A stretch of DNA of 64,000 bases from Ambrosia x helenae (GCA_030844895.1 JAUTDX010001491.1:1-64000), one strand, 5' to 3'; counted from the stretch's first letter, positions 11,131 to 24,557 are shown. Numbers and translations: made by a program. The notes: generated from the letters alone by a model not told the origin.

Positions 11131-12586
11131 GGGGAAATGGAATCTAATAATCCCAACTTTGGGGGGTTGGAAGGCAGCAGTCCCAACTTGCAACTTGTAC
11201 CACAGCAGTCCCAACTTGTCAACTATTTAATTTGGTTGGTCCCAGACTAACTGGGGTTAACTTTTTCTGTTAAATGCCACGTGGGCATCCCACGTGGCAG
11301 TCCTACGTGTCAAAGACTGTCCAGTTGGCAAAAAAAACGTGGGTCCCACTTGTTTTTAATTAAAAAAAAATCTATTAATTATTTAAAAAAATCTTTAAAT
11401 AATAATAAAAAAGAATTTATATATATATATATATATATCTACCCCTACATCTTTTCACCACCACAAACACCACCACCACCCTCCTCCTCCTCTGTTCACC
11501 ACCACAAACACCACCACCACCCTCCCTCCTCCTCCTCTGTTCACCACCATAAACACCACCACCACCCTCCCTCCTCCTCCTCTGTTCACCACCACAAACA
11601 CCACCACCACCCTCCCTCCTCCTCCTCCTCTTCCTCTGTTGACCCGACCTCATGACCCGACCTCCTTGACCCGACTGAACCACAACCACCACCAAACAAA
11701 CACCCTCTAAAATCAACTGACGGCGGTGACTACAGTGACGTGAAAAATTTGCAAGAAAACCATTAACGTAACCACCATTAGGGCCACATATTCTACGAAC
11801 ATAAACCAGTAGTCCCATCGTTCGATCTATATACGATTCATCTCCAACGAACTGTACCTTCAAATCGTCTAATTATGGGAGCCAATCCCGAGCTCGAAAG
11901 CTTGTTTCCTGAGAAAAAAGCGATCCAGAAACCCCTTCGTTCCAATTGGTATTATTCTATTCAAAACCCTAGTTTTTGTTACTCAATGTTTGCTTACTTC
12001 AAATGTTGCTGTTTATCTTGTTTTGTTTGATGTGTTTCAGATTAGGGTTTCAGGTGGTTGATGGCGGCGGTGGTTTCAGATTAGGGTTTCAGGTGGTTGA
12101 TGGCGGCGGTGGTTTCAGATTAGGGTTCAGGTGGTGACGATTGATGGGGTTTTAAGAAGAATGGTGGGTTCAGGCGGTGGAGGTGGTTGCAGATGGCGGT
12201 GGTTGATGGTGGTGGGGTGAAGATGATGATGATGAAGAGATGATGATGAAGAAGATGATGTATATATATATTATATATAATTCTTTATTATTATTATTAT
12301 TATTAAATTTGTGGGCCCCTCTTTTTTTTTAAAAACATTAAAACATTATAAATATATGACATGGACATGGCCCCACCCTTTTTTTTTGACAGACCAGCAT
12401 TTTTTGACACGTAGGACTGCCACATGGGATGCCCACGTGGCATTTAACAGAAAAAGTTAACCCCAGTTAGTCTGGGACCAACCAAATTAAATAGTTGACA
12501 AGTTGGGACTGCTGTGGTACAAGTTGCAAGTTGGGACTGCTGCCTTCCAACCCCCCAAAGTTGGGATTATTAGATTCCATTTCCCC
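11131..12586. mobile_element. Mutator-like element with 184-bp terminal inverted repeats
   Basis: The first 184 bp (11,131-11,314) and the reverse complement of the last 184 bp (12,403-12,586) differ at one position. A perfect 9-bp duplication, TAAACAAAA, flanks it (11,122-11,130 and 12,587-12,595). Long near-identical TIRs and a 9-bp duplication define a MULE. There is no transposase, so it is non-autonomous. The interior has CAC/CTC-rich tandem repeats and a stretch near 11,875-11,950 that could be an exon (MGANPELESLFPEKKAIQ, then a GT). That stretch is possibly captured host sequence, but I do not recognise it. Confidence 0.92.
11452..11640. repeat. 45-bp in-frame tandem repeat inside the MULE
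   Basis: About four copies of a 45-bp unit containing CACCACCACAAACACCACCA and CTCCTCCTCC. Because 45 is a multiple of three, one strand reads as His/Pro/Ser repeats and the other as Gly/Arg repeats. This explains the ORFs of 124 and 148 codons here. I do not regard them as genes. Confidence 0.8.
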
Positions 12587-12858
12587 TAAACAAAAACAAA
12601 GTCTTACAAAGATAATGTTATGGAAACATTTAACACTCATATTTTTTCAACACATGAAAAACACACACACACTAATCTGAACAACTGATGACCAACAAAA
12701 CGCATACTTCCAAAGGTAAACCCTATACATTTTCTTGACTGGTTTTACACAACACCCATGTCTCAATTCATCATGTAAACCAAAACTAAACCAGAATCCA
12801 TACCAAAACTCAATTAGAAATCTTATTTTTTTTTTGGTACTTGTAACTAAATCTAGAC

Positions 12859-15800
12859 CTACACAAAGGAATCAAGGTACCTGTAGTTATGCCGTTTGTT
12901 ATACTGTAACAAACTAGCATAAGTTCGGTCCCACACTCCAATATAAAGCGTTTCATCGTCAGGACTAAGCGACACGCCCGAGATTTCTCCAAAGAAATCG
13001 ATTTCTTGCCTCTTTTCATAGTTTAAGTTGCCATCATAAACATGCACAAAATCAGCGGGTTCAGCCACCACCAGAAACTGCCCGCTTGAAGAAAACCTGA
13101 GTGAACGCACTGCCCCCATGTTGCCCTTGAGAACAGATACCGGGTTTGACAGGTTTCTTAGATCCCATACCCGGCATGTTTTGTCTTGATTCCCTGTAGC
13201 GAATAGATTTCCATCTGGATGCCATGCAGATGCAAAGGAATAGTCAAGGTGACCTTCAACAGATGCAACCGTCTGCAAGCGATTAAAAAGAGAAAAAAAA
13301 TATTATTCAAACAAAAATGAAAATTTAAAATTACCAGATCGGGTAGTATTTAGTTGCACTAAAAGTGCCGTGTCAATAATTTAATTGGTTCAGCCAGTTT
13401 TAATCAAGCCCATCAAACAAGAGTGTAATTAACAAAACCGGATGGAAAATACAAGTACCAAACAGACCAATAAAAAATTAGATTGTTAATTAGTGAACTG
13501 TTCCCAAATGAAATCTTAACAAAAATTGGACAAAAGATGATTCAGGACAACTTGACCCATTTTAACCCTTAAAAAGTAATTATAAAAGCAAAGCATGTAC
13601 AATCTCATACCTTTCCATTTGACGAGTCCACAATAAGTCCATCAAGATGATCTCCAACAACAGTTATAAGCTTGCAATCTGGGCTTAATGATGAATGCTG
13701 CAATTAAGATATTCAAAATTTAGCATATCTTAAAGTAAGATTCAAAATGAAACTGCAGGCAAATATACTGATATGAACACATGCCAATATAACCAGTGGC
13801 TGTGACTAGAATGGGAGTTAGTCACAATGTATGCCTTCAATAGAGATTATATCATTGACAATGGATCTACGGATATTATTATAGGTGACAATTTTGATGA
13901 TCTGACACACAGATCACCATTGATGGCCGAGTGGTTCCGAAGACAACGAGTTTCAAATATCCAGGATCATATGTTCAAAAAGATGGCGAGATAGAGATGT
14001 AGCCCACCATATCCAGGCCGGCTTGTGTAGATGGAAAGCAGCCACTAGGGTATCGTACGACTGGAGGTTCCCAACTATATTAAAGGGAAAATTTTGTAGA
14101 GTTGCAGTTATGCCTGCTATGTTGTATGGGACGGACTGTTGGGCCATCAAGAAGACACAAGCACGCAAGATGGAAGTAGCAGAAATGAGGATGCTTAGGT
14201 GGATATCTTAGACAAGATAAAGGAGGGGAGATTGCGATGGTTTGGAGGGCATGTGAGGAGGCGGCGGACGCAACGCCAGTTAGAGCAGTGGAAACGCTCA
14301 TTTTTTAGGGTATGAGGAGAATAGGTAGACCCAAGTTAACTTGGGATGAGCGTATTAGGCAGGATTTGCTAGAGTTGCACCTCTCTGAGAACATGATCCA
14401 GGATAGGAGCGCGTGGAGACGTAGAATTAAGGTTAAGGATTTTTAGGGGTTGTACATTTTTAGCTGGACTTAGTATGTGTTTGTGATTTTGCTTGCATAT
14501 ATGTTGCGTATCATATTATATCTGTCTCTTTGTTTGCTATGTTACTTTTTCACCACTTGTTTATTGGTAGCTTTATTTTTTATAGTTTTAGTTTTTTTAT
14601 ATATATATTCAACTAATTTAGTTTATTTTGTCTGGAGCCAGGGGTCTCTCTGAAAGCAGTCTCTCTATTACTAGGGATGAGGGTAAGGCTTGCCTACATC
14701 CCACCCTCCCCAGACCCTACCAATAGTTTTACTATTTGTGGGAATTACTAGGTATAAGGGTTGTTTCCTATAATGGGTTTATTTAGTTTATTTCCATTTG
14801 TAACTTGGTCAAACAAGAGATTATATTTAATTTAGATTATGCTTCATTTCTAACATGTCAAATTGCAATAAACTTTATTATCAAATAAGTTGTAAGAGAG
14901 TATATAAAAAATGCTAGAAAAAAATGTTCTGCACTTCAAAAATTTTAAGGACTCACATTCACAGGCCAAGGAAAGTGGAAGTGATTCACAAGCTGAAATC
15001 TTTCCATATCGTATTCTCTCACACCACCATCATTGTTTGATGCCATAAAATGCTTTCCACCACTACAAAGCAGCTCAATAATCAATATGCTAACATCAGC
15101 AACATATAGAAATGTGAACTTTGATTCCGTATAGTTATTTACAGACCAATTCAGGTTATGTTTTATCTTTAACAAATACGCAAGTTTAAAATGATATCTA
15201 AAAGGAAAAGAGATCAACTGAGTCAAACGAATTGTAAGACACCAAAAGTGCATTAAGCCTCCTAAATCATTTTATTCAAAAATTTCAATTTCGTCAATAT
15301 AGCATCTAACCTTCTTTAACACTAGCTGTTTATAACAAGTTCCAATTTTTTGGACGAAAACTGTGTCAGGCTGTGTTTTATTAACAATTCAGGTGTAAAG
15401 TAAAAAAAAACATAACTAAAATGAAAACAGGTCAACTCTTCCAGACAAATCAAAATCTGTCAAAAGTGTATTTCTGCTGCAGAAAAAATTGTGGACAAAA
15501 TGTTTTTGAAAACACAATCACAAGTCACAACTACCAAAAATTACTCATCTTGACATGAACCCATTAGACCCCCATTTTCCCATCTCTAGTTTAGGTAAAA
15601 CTGATCTGTCCTAGGTTGTAATTACCTCAAGCTATCATATATCTCAACAGCATTTGTTATGGCATTGTCATCATGAGTTGTTCTTGTACAGAAACTTACT
15701 CCTTGTTTATCCAGCCGCTGCATCATTTATTAGATATTATAAACACATCACAGATCACAACGCATGTCACATAAGTACATAACAATAAAGTTCACAAAAA

Positions 15801-18800
15801 AATAAACCATGATTGTGCACGAAAAAGATAAATTATGTAAAAATAATTTTCCAGACTCTAGGTAATCAATTAGTATTCTCACGGTCTCACCTAAGAAAAT
15901 GATGAGAAGTAAAATGTTCCTAACAAATATTTTATATCTATGTGGTGAGAAGATAAAAAATGGTGCCTGAGTCGACGGCAAGGGCGAAACTAAAAAAACA
16001 CGAGTGCAGACAAGCCGAATTGAGAATTTAAAAGGAACAAGGATTTATATTGAATACAATCACCCGCTGAATTGTTCATCAATTATGAATCTTGCTACTT
16101 ATGATTGCTACATTTTTATGAAAAGTATTGTTATAAAAAGATTACAATTCAGTTGATTTTTCCATTGTTTGGTTCGTGTTTTCAGCTAGATTAGTTACTT
16201 TTACTGTAAGGACATACTAAATGACATATTCTAAAAACTTATTTGTCAAGAACTAATTTAAAATACAGACATACAGTATAGTGGACTAATAGATAAGCAA
16301 GCATTTGAAGAAAATAAAAATTTTATTTGAAAGAACAGAATATATAAAATTAGTTCATCTACACAGTATCAGTTGACATTTGCTGCAGCTACGAACCAAA
16401 AAGGTTAAAATGATATTTATTGTTAAAAACCCAAATATATTCTGCCCTATTTAATTGCGAGTGTTATCATGCATAGCTAAGAGGTTCAAGGCACCATCTT
16501 TTGGCTAGTTTTAGCCTCTAGAACGTTGTTTTTTAGTTTTAATCATAATACCAAACATTACACGGACATGCAACATATCATAAATATATTCAAATGTAGT
16601 TAAAATTGATACCCCACAAGAAGAAAATTAAAAAATAGAAGATACTTTATTTCCCAGTAATACTGCAACATACCTTACAAGCAAGCTCTCCTTGAAATCC
16701 ACCGGCAACTAAAAAATCATCCTTTACTGCTAGAGTACTAATCTGAGTATGTGTAAAACCTTCCAGCAAACTCCCAGCATGTTTCTATATACCAAGAAAA
16801 TTAGGTTCGGAAAGTAATAAAAACAAATAGAAATGACCAAAGTGTCATAGTCGAAAGAAATACCTCAGTAGGTGCCACATGACCAGAAAAGTTAAGGATC
16901 TCAGCCATGGTGTGTGATAAGGATGACCAATGCATGATTGAGTAGTTAGACATGAGATACACATCATGTTTTGAGGTAGCCCACACTAGATTCCTTAACT
17001 GAAATGATATGGATATATAAAAAAAAAACTAATATTGGTAGAGGTGACAAAACACAAGGATCAAAAAGGTTGGATAACGGGTCAAGCTAGTACGTGTTGC
17101 TTTGACCCGAACATTGTTTTTGTCCAAAAGATCTAATTTTCAAATATTTAGTTTGCCAAATACACAAGAATTATTATATTCCAATAAGAACATAGATTAA
17201 AAAGACTTTGAAGGTTCTACCTATTAATAAAACACTTTGGGTGACTTACAAACTGTTTGTTCAGTCAGCCGTTTTAACTAGTTTTTCCAGTAAGAACATA
17301 AAATTAGAAAGACTTGGAAGGTTCTTTGCATTGACATAACACTTTGGGTGACTTTCAACTGCTTGTCCAGTCAACCCTTTTAACTAGTTTTCTTTTTAGA
17401 TGCTTTTTTTATCCAATCTGGTAAAACATAAGCCAAACCGACACGGGTCACAATGCCAACTCTACAAACAATTACCACAAAAAAACCATGATTTTTCATA
17501 CAGAAGAAAACAAAAGGTATTGATCTATACCTGAAAGTGAAGGATTGTAGGCTTCACCACTCTGGTATTGTGAAAAAACTCGTAATAGTTGCCACCCTTC
17601 TGCTTCTGTTTACATTTCTGCACATACCAACAAGGTTTCCATGATAATGAAGAGAGCCAGGAGATTCTAATGCTCGAGACACACACATCCATATATATAC
17701 CAGAGAAACATGTTTATAAATCAATAGTCAATACCTTATCAACAGCATCACCTGATAATGGTATGTTTTCATAGTTTCTGTACTGTTCCAGCCTTGTTTG
17801 TCTGTAACTTTCTCTTGTTATATTCAATCTTTCCCATGGAATCCCTTGAATGTCTCTACCTCTCCTTGCTTGCGCAGAAGATGTATCCGTTACCTTCAAA
17901 AATATTTTTTTAAATAAATACTATTATAAAAAACTATATCATAAAAACTATAGTCTCAAATAACAATCCAATTTTATATAACAAATGATTTAAGAGAGTG
18001 AACGCGTACACTTCAGGCTGCTTGCGACCGACTGAGTCGTTTTACATTTTAGCTATTTGACCCCATTCATAATCATAATAAAGCATACCAAATGCAAAGA
18101 AGCAAAGCAAGAAAAAAGAAATGAAGTTAAACTAACCATATCATAATCATATTCAACTTGATCACCACCACCGCCGCCCTCCACATCATCCATCACAAAA
18201 TCCAAACCATCTATCTCATCTACCACATAATCGATTTCTTCAACTTCGTTCCTGTATTCCCTGCATCAATGAGCAATAATTCTTTATGTAAAATCTTGAA
18301 CTTTCACCTCCCATGTATTCCTCTTATACTCAGATGAATCTAACCATATGGCAAACAGATGCAATTATAACTTCTTCCAACAGAAACAACAAAAAAACGC
18401 GACATCGATAACTTATCCAAAACAGATGCAGTTATAAATTTATATGCAGACTCCAAAGATCAAAATCATTAGATTACATAGAAAGATGGATAAAAATCAA
18501 ACAAGCATCAAAATTTATAGAAAGATGGATTAAATCAAACAAGCAGCACTCACTATAGTTACCAATTAATGGATCATAGGGCAAAAAGAAGCAACATGCA
18601 CATATGTTCATAATTAAAGCAAAATTAAAGTCTACACAATGAATAATCATAAAAATCCAATTTTTTATATAATAAAAGAAAGATAATTAGCAACTACATT
18701 AACCCATCACATCACAATAAATAAACACACAAAAACCTAATAAAACAATCATACCACAGAGAAAAAGAAAAAAGAAAGAAAAAAACCCTAATGAAGAAAT

Positions 18801-18837
18801 TGGTAAAAAAAAATAACAAATTAATTAGAAGCGTACA
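12859..18837 (-). CDS. WD40-repeat protein, intact ten-exon gene
   Basis: Coding exons on the minus strand: the last two bases of exon 1 (18,838-18,837), 18,260-18,137, 17,893-17,735, 17,617-17,531, 16,998-16,864, 16,784-16,674, 15,717-15,626, 15,062-14,957, 13,697-13,611 and 13,272-12,859. All join in phase with GT-AG borders to give 438 residues. The N-terminus is acidic with a Gly run. The C-terminal half has WD-type blades, e.g. GHLDYSFASAWHPDG, then TGNQDKTCRVWDL, and LSPDDETLYIGVWDRTYAS. It resembles the plant homologues of fission yeast WD protein C2A9.03, transducin-family proteins of unknown partner. WD40 propellers are protein-binding scaffolds, so a specific role is not claimed. 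The start ATG is split by intron 1. Confidence 0.88.
13900..14760 (+). mobile_element. 5'-truncated RTE-type LINE in an intron of the WD40 gene
   Basis: Reading + with frame changes, it shows the C-terminal part of a plant RTE reverse transcriptase: GRVVPKTTSF, RVAVMPAMLYGTDCWAIKKT, ARKMEVAEMRMLRWIS, then GRPKLTWDE and HLSENMIQDRSAWRRRIK. About 20 codons are deleted after MLRWIS. From about 14,640 comes the typical tail GGTCTCTCTGAAAGCAGTCT and CCCACCCTCCCCAGACCCTA. It is antisense to the host gene and fully contained in the 1.26-kb intron between exons 8 and 9. Confidence 0.85.
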
Positions 18838-19300
18838 TGGTAAATAAAGGAGATGAGAAAGGCAGAAGAAATCGTCGTCTTCTGTTGAATTGAAAAGGAT
18901 TAAAAATTGAATTGAATTGAATGTTTAATAATATAGGGAAAGAAGAGAGAGGAGATTAGGAATGATTGAATGTCATGACGGATGTATCTAGTGTGTGTGA
19001 TTATAAGCGATTTGTGCGACTAAAATCGAGGAAGAATTGTAGGATATGATGATTTATATTTATATTGATAGTAATATTATTATTGTAGGGTTTCTTTCTG
19101 GGTTTGTTTGTGTAATCATCCACAATCCAAACAAACAAACAATAATAATAATAAGATACAATAAGATGCGGTTTTGTTTTGTTTGTTTGGGATCTGAGGA
19201 AGATGGATGATGATGAATGATTTAAGACCTTCCTTCCTTCCTGTCGTGGCGGTGTCACCCTCCTCCTAATCTTATTATTATTATTAGCGGTGATTTTATT
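18838..19300 (-). promoter_or_regulatory. 5' UTR and promoter region of the WD40 gene
   Basis: Minus-strand sequence upstream of the split start is rich in C and T (TCTCCTCTCTCTTCTTTCCC at about 18,935-18,955), typical of plant leaders. An upstream ATG with a short frame (MTFNHS) lies near 18,976 if transcription begins beyond it. No clear TATA box was fixed. Confidence 0.45.
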
Positions 19301-20589
19301 ATTGTTTTAACGTCTAATATGGCCCGGCAAACCGGATACATTTATAGGCAAAAGATTATTCGTAAATAATGTTTGTGACCCGGTTCATCACCAATTTCAA
19401 AGAAAACCCATCACCCATAGACGTGTTGTGGTAAAACATTTGACTTGCGCATTTAACATTTTGTCATTGATCAATGTTCCAATACTTCAATACTGCTAGA
19501 GTACTGCTACTTTGGTCACTACAATGTTATTAAAAAAAATACATATATAGTCTAATTATTGATGTAAAATTAATATGATTGAAATAACTAATGTTTATCA
19601 TCTTAATTTGGCTAAAATTAAATAAGAATAACTTAATTTATAATTTCTTTTACTCTTGTAGTCTTGTCATATACAACTATTATCATAAACTAATATAGTT
19701 TACCAACTTATTTTGATAAGTGATTAAACAAAATACTAACAAAAGATGGTATTGACAATTAGTTCATTCAAAAGAAGAAACACAAGCATTAGCAAAATTT
19801 CATTGACTTCAATAGGTATTTAACGATGTTGATCAATTATTTCAAAGCTAATCGATTCATTGTATCATACTCTAGTAGGCCGTATTTGGCTTAGAGGTGT
19901 CGTCTCCTACTTTAATTATTCAGAACCACTAGTCTAGTAGGTCATACCTGACCTAGTGGTATCAAATATTCCACTTTAACTATTCAAAGAGAAATCCAAT
20001 TCAATTTTTTTCATAACAGTAATATAAACAAGTTCCATAAGAATGTTAGATTGGTATTTTTCAACCATCATTTCTACCCAATGCGAGTAAAACTCACAAC
20101 TAGTAGACTTCGAACTCGATGTTTAAGCAAATGTATGACTCATAATTCCATGCCATACCTTTTTATATGGAACAGTGGAACCCTAAATAACATATTTCAC
20201 ATTTTTCTCAAGTTTATAATAAACACCAACCTTTATTCAAAACCATTTTTTAACACACCTTACAGAATAATAAACCATTATTGTTATGGTGGCCATGATA
20301 ACCCATTACCAGTAAACTAACGTGGCCCTAACATTGTTCTGCTAGCCAATAATATTCATTAAAACACGTATTATATTGCGAAGGTAGCTTCATGAGGGTA
20401 ACATCATAAAATCATTAGAAGTGCAATTTGAACATCAGAACCATGTGTAAAGACCAGATGCACTTTGATGAAACCCTAACCTTTGGCTTTTTTTTCTTTC
20501 TTATGAGATTTTAGCTACATATAGTAATACCCTTGCTAAAACTCAAAATCACAACCTTACCACTTGTACTGTTCATAGAGTTTAATTAT
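19301..20589. other. Intergenic DNA
   Basis: AT-rich. The near-duplicate phrases TCTAGTAGGCCGTATTTGGC and CTAGTAGGTCATACCTGACC at about 19,872 and 19,933 are a decayed short repeat. No gene is seen. Confidence 0.4.
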
Positions 20590-20606
20590 TAATAGATAGG
20601 ATAATT

Positions 20607-20815
20607 TGTTTTTGAACGATCGACGGTACACATCCATAATGAAGCCCCGCACCCTTCAGGTCCGGTCCCCGGGCCCCCCTAAGGTCCAGCCCCTCATTTC
20701 AGAATAACCATACTCTTAGTGGAATTCGAACATGTAACATCCCAGGACATGAACCTCACAAAGTGGATAAACCTTTCCACCTCCATTACAACCAATAAGC
20801 TACAACATCATTGGC
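20607..20815 (-). mobile_element. tRNA-derived SINE with perfect 17-bp target duplication
   Basis: Minus-strand A box TAGCTTATTGG (20,792-20,802) and B box GTTCGAATTCC (20,721-20,731) sit near the head. The tail ends in CAAAAACA beside the left flank. The flanks TAATAGATAGGATAATT at 20,590-20,606 and 20,816-20,832 are identical. This proves a target-primed insertion of 209 bp. Confidence 0.9.
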
Positions 20816-20832
20816 TAATAGATAGGATAATT

Positions 20833-21960
20833 AACGTTGCTTTCTTCAGATTCAATTTAAAAAAGAAATGTTAATGCCATAAATGATTAAATAAACTAGA
20901 GCGTGAGCCACTTAGTTAGGGCCTTGGTTGGGCCATAAAAGGCCCAGTTGGCCAGCAAATTCTTGGCTATAAGCCTATAAGGTCCCATCTTTCAATAAGT
21001 TTGACATGGACTCCGAATTATTGCAATTTTATTTCTTCTAACATTATTACATTAATAGTACCATTTTAATTACGTAACAAATTTGATATATCAATAAATG
21101 TGTCCATATCTAACTTTTCCAAATGATATATATTAACCAAAAAGAATAAATAAAGACATTATAGTTTACAAAACATACTGGGCGAAAACAAATGCCATGT
21201 TTTTTTTTCTAATCCTAAACACACTAGACCCATAAATAATCCGCTAACCAGATATGATCAGGTAAAATGCAACTTACATCGAACATATGGCCTTCAAGTG
21301 GTCATAGGTAGAGAACGAGTTAAAGCAAATGGCACACTTTTTTTTTAACCATAAGAATCTTGAAAAACTCACCAACACATTGCTACAAATGAGGTCAGGT
21401 AAAACGCAGTTTATGCTAAGGTGAAAGCTAGAGAACAAGTGATCTTCAAGTGGGTTAAAAGCAGGAATACCAGTAAAAGTCGCCTTTACTAAAGGGACTC
21501 AAGCGCTTATATGAGTAAGCCACCCCTTGAAGGTCAACTTTTCACGTATAATAGCCCGACCAAACTAAAATCCAAATAGCATGAAACAAAACAGTCCATA
21601 GTTTTTTTTTAATGCAATAATGCACCTTTTTAAAGCTAAAAAAGAAGTTGCTTCTACCCAATAAAATCGATCAGTTTTCCACTAGCCTCATGACCCAAGA
21701 GCTCAAGAAAAGTACTACAGAAACAAGAAACATTGAAGAGATTTTAGAGAAGATAGACGGGGAAAAACTCCTTTACGGCTTTCAAAGAAACTCATCTGGC
21801 CATCTGCAGATTGTGAAATTATTTACAGAAATCACCTATTTTTGTTTCAATACAATTCTGGGATCTTGGACATGCTACCAAACAATAGACTGGATACCTG
21901 CGATATGTTTGCCTAAATCTTTACCGTATATATCGTGTGTTTGTGCACTACCTTTAGAAA
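20833..21960. other. Intergenic DNA downstream of the protease gene
   Basis: Contains two loosely similar blocks at about 21,170-21,330 and 21,335-21,470, each with AGGTAAAA and a GAGAACnAGT motif, probably an old duplication. The last few hundred bases should be the 3' UTR of the minus-strand aspartic protease gene. Confidence 0.4.
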
Positions 21961-24188
21961 TCAAGATATGATTTGGTGAAGTAGAGCAGCTATTAAAAAC
22001 AAGATTAAATATCTACGAGGAATCCGGCTGCCAGAAGATGGTATAGAATGAGGACCTACTAAATGCACTGATCCAGTAATTTCATCCCTCAATTTGATGG
22101 TTGAAGAGCCTGAAATCATTAAAAACAAAATTTAATAAAAAAATTAAGTAGTGACCATTAGTTGACGCAACAGAGGTGGACCTGATCACCTGAAAGATAA
22201 ATGGAGAAAGTAGTTGAATAACATGTTGGTAGTTAATCTCCAACAGATTTAAGAATGGTATATTAGAGAAGAAAATGAGACTGGATTGAGATGTTAACAG
22301 ATTGTTTATTTCTGAGTGATTATGCAATTACAAATTTATGGGTTTAAATGATGTAGTAGGACTCAATAATAAGATGAAAAATAGCGCACCAACTATTATT
22401 TTAGCTTCTTGTCAACGCATGGATGTCAAAAGCAAGCCAAGGGGTTGGATGATGATGTAGAACTCAAGATGTGGGTGTTCTCAAATTCAATTCTCTTCAT
22501 GAGTACTACACCATCATGCAAACCTGGGTAGCGTTGCTACTTTCATTGGCATTGACATCGACATCCATATCTTCACTATAACCGAAAATAGCATTTGGTA
22601 CACCGTTTTTACCCAACTATTGAGTTCTTCACCATCATCTAAACTCATAAATCTGATATCAACGCACAATCACTCCCTCTCTGTTCTATTCAGCCATCAT
22701 AGGTTTTTTCAATAACCCTTGCTTCATCAAGTTCAGGAATCAATGACGAATAACGGCTCAATAATATGGACAATAGAGAGTGAATAATAACTCTTGAGAT
22801 TATGAGATCAAGGGTAATAAAAATTTAGAGAGGGTTTTAGGGAAAAGGTAATACCATTTCATATTTTCTTACCACTCCTTACATTCCATTGTATAATTTC
22901 CCTTACATCATTCCTCATACTTAGACATGTGTGTAATAAAGTCAAATAAAGTGAGTATGAGAAATTGAAGAAATGACTTAGCAACCTATTTAGCATGGGT
23001 TGGGATGTTGGATACTAGACTTTGGCCTTCACTAGATCAAGCATGCATTCTTTCTCAAATTTAATGTTAGCATGTTAAAAAATCTTTTACAACTAATCAA
23101 TTCAAAACAATGATTGACCATTTTGCATGAAAGAATTTGAAGCCAACTTGAATCCGTAAACGAGATCTTAAAACTGAAAGGATGCTTAAAGACAATGAGG
23201 CAGGAAGAACAAAGTGACAAGAACGGAGTTTGGGAAATGAAACCAGTATATATGTATTGTGGAATTAGCATGTTTAGAAACTGAAATAAGAAAAAAGTAA
23301 GATGTTATGTTAAACAAATCACAACTTACAATTATACTCGGTCCATCCAATTGTTTGGTTTTCAAGGTCATATAATACCAGCTTATTTGATAGTACCAAA
23401 TCTGCAAAACAACAACCAAAGAACATAGCACTCAGAAAATGACTTAAAAGTTAAAATCGGATATCTTACAATTAATTATAGTTACAGCAATTTAATCAGA
23501 ATGAACTGAAGTTGTTTCTCAATTATTGTGAATATGGACTAATAGAGGTCAGATTTTAATCGAATTTAAATAGTTACTACATAACTAATAACTAAGAAAA
23601 TGTTGTTAAAGAACCTGCACTGATAATGAAAGCCAAAAAGTTCACGTAAATGTAAATCAAATGGGTAACTGATTTATGCTTCATTCTTCCTAAACACAAC
23701 TGTGAGTTGACTTCCCCAAACAAACATATTACTTTTACTTTCTGCTTCATGTTTGACATAGATTTATTTAGTTATTGCTTTTCTGTAATTACATCCAACC
23801 AAAAAGTAGTGCAATCATCGCTGAAAATTTGTAAGATTTCATATTGATTTTGAACTTGAAATATACTAGGACTAAAATTTCAATAGAAGAAACTGCACTT
23901 TAGCACGGCAAATATCATATTACTTGATACCTTTTAAATGAACCTGCAATTAAATACTAATGGCTTAAATTACTTTTAGTTTACTCCGCAGTAAGTTTTC
24001 ATATACACTTCTTACACTACGCAAATGAAAAAAAAATCACTTAACGTTTACATCCATATCTATTTCTAATTTAGGATACTTAAAATTTTCAAAATTTAAT
24101 ACTAATGCAAACAATTAATAATTAAATGACTAAAAGGATTTACTCAATAGCTGAATACTAATGATGTTTACATTATTTTTTTTAGAAA

Positions 24189-24557
24189 GAGTAAAGATCA
24201 AATACATATAGTTTTTTTGTAAGAACTGTGAGAATCAAAGGGGGTAAAAAAAATTTATTTTTTTTTAGATTTTTTTTTCCCATGTGCTTAAACATTCTTT
24301 CTAGATGAATAATACAAAAAAAAAATTAAAAAATTTTTTTTTTTAGTGTAATTACGTCATTAAGGTAAATACATTAGTTTACACTACTCTACACGTAATT
24401 ACTCTACACCAATTTTCTTTTTTTTTAGTTTTCAATACTATAATACATGTTTAACAATATGGGGAAAAAAAATTTTAAAAAAAAAATTAAAAAAAAATAC
24501 CCTCCTTTGATTCTCACAGTTCTTACCAAAAAAGCTATTTGTACCGGATCTTTCCCC
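24189..24557. mobile_element. MULE-type MITE in a protease intron
   Basis: Terminal inverted repeats of about 55 bp pair GAGTAAAGATC...GTAAGAACTGTGAGAATCAA with the far end (CCTTTGATTCTCACAGTTCT...GATCTTTCCCC). A perfect 9-bp duplication TTTTAGAAA flanks it (24,180-24,188 and 24,558-24,566). The inner part is long A and T runs around an AT-rich core. It lies in the intron between exons 8 and 9 of the aspartic protease gene. Confidence 0.85.

Noticed and set aside
11281..11863. Plus-strand His/Ser/Pro ORF of 124 codons and minus-strand Gly/Arg ORF of 148 codons
   Set aside because: Both are opposite readings of one 45-bp tandem repeat inside a MULE.
19001..19258. Minus-strand ORF of 85 codons upstream of the WD40 gene
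   Set aside because: Low-complexity (TAA)n and (GTTT)n sequence in a leader or promoter region, with no homology I can see.
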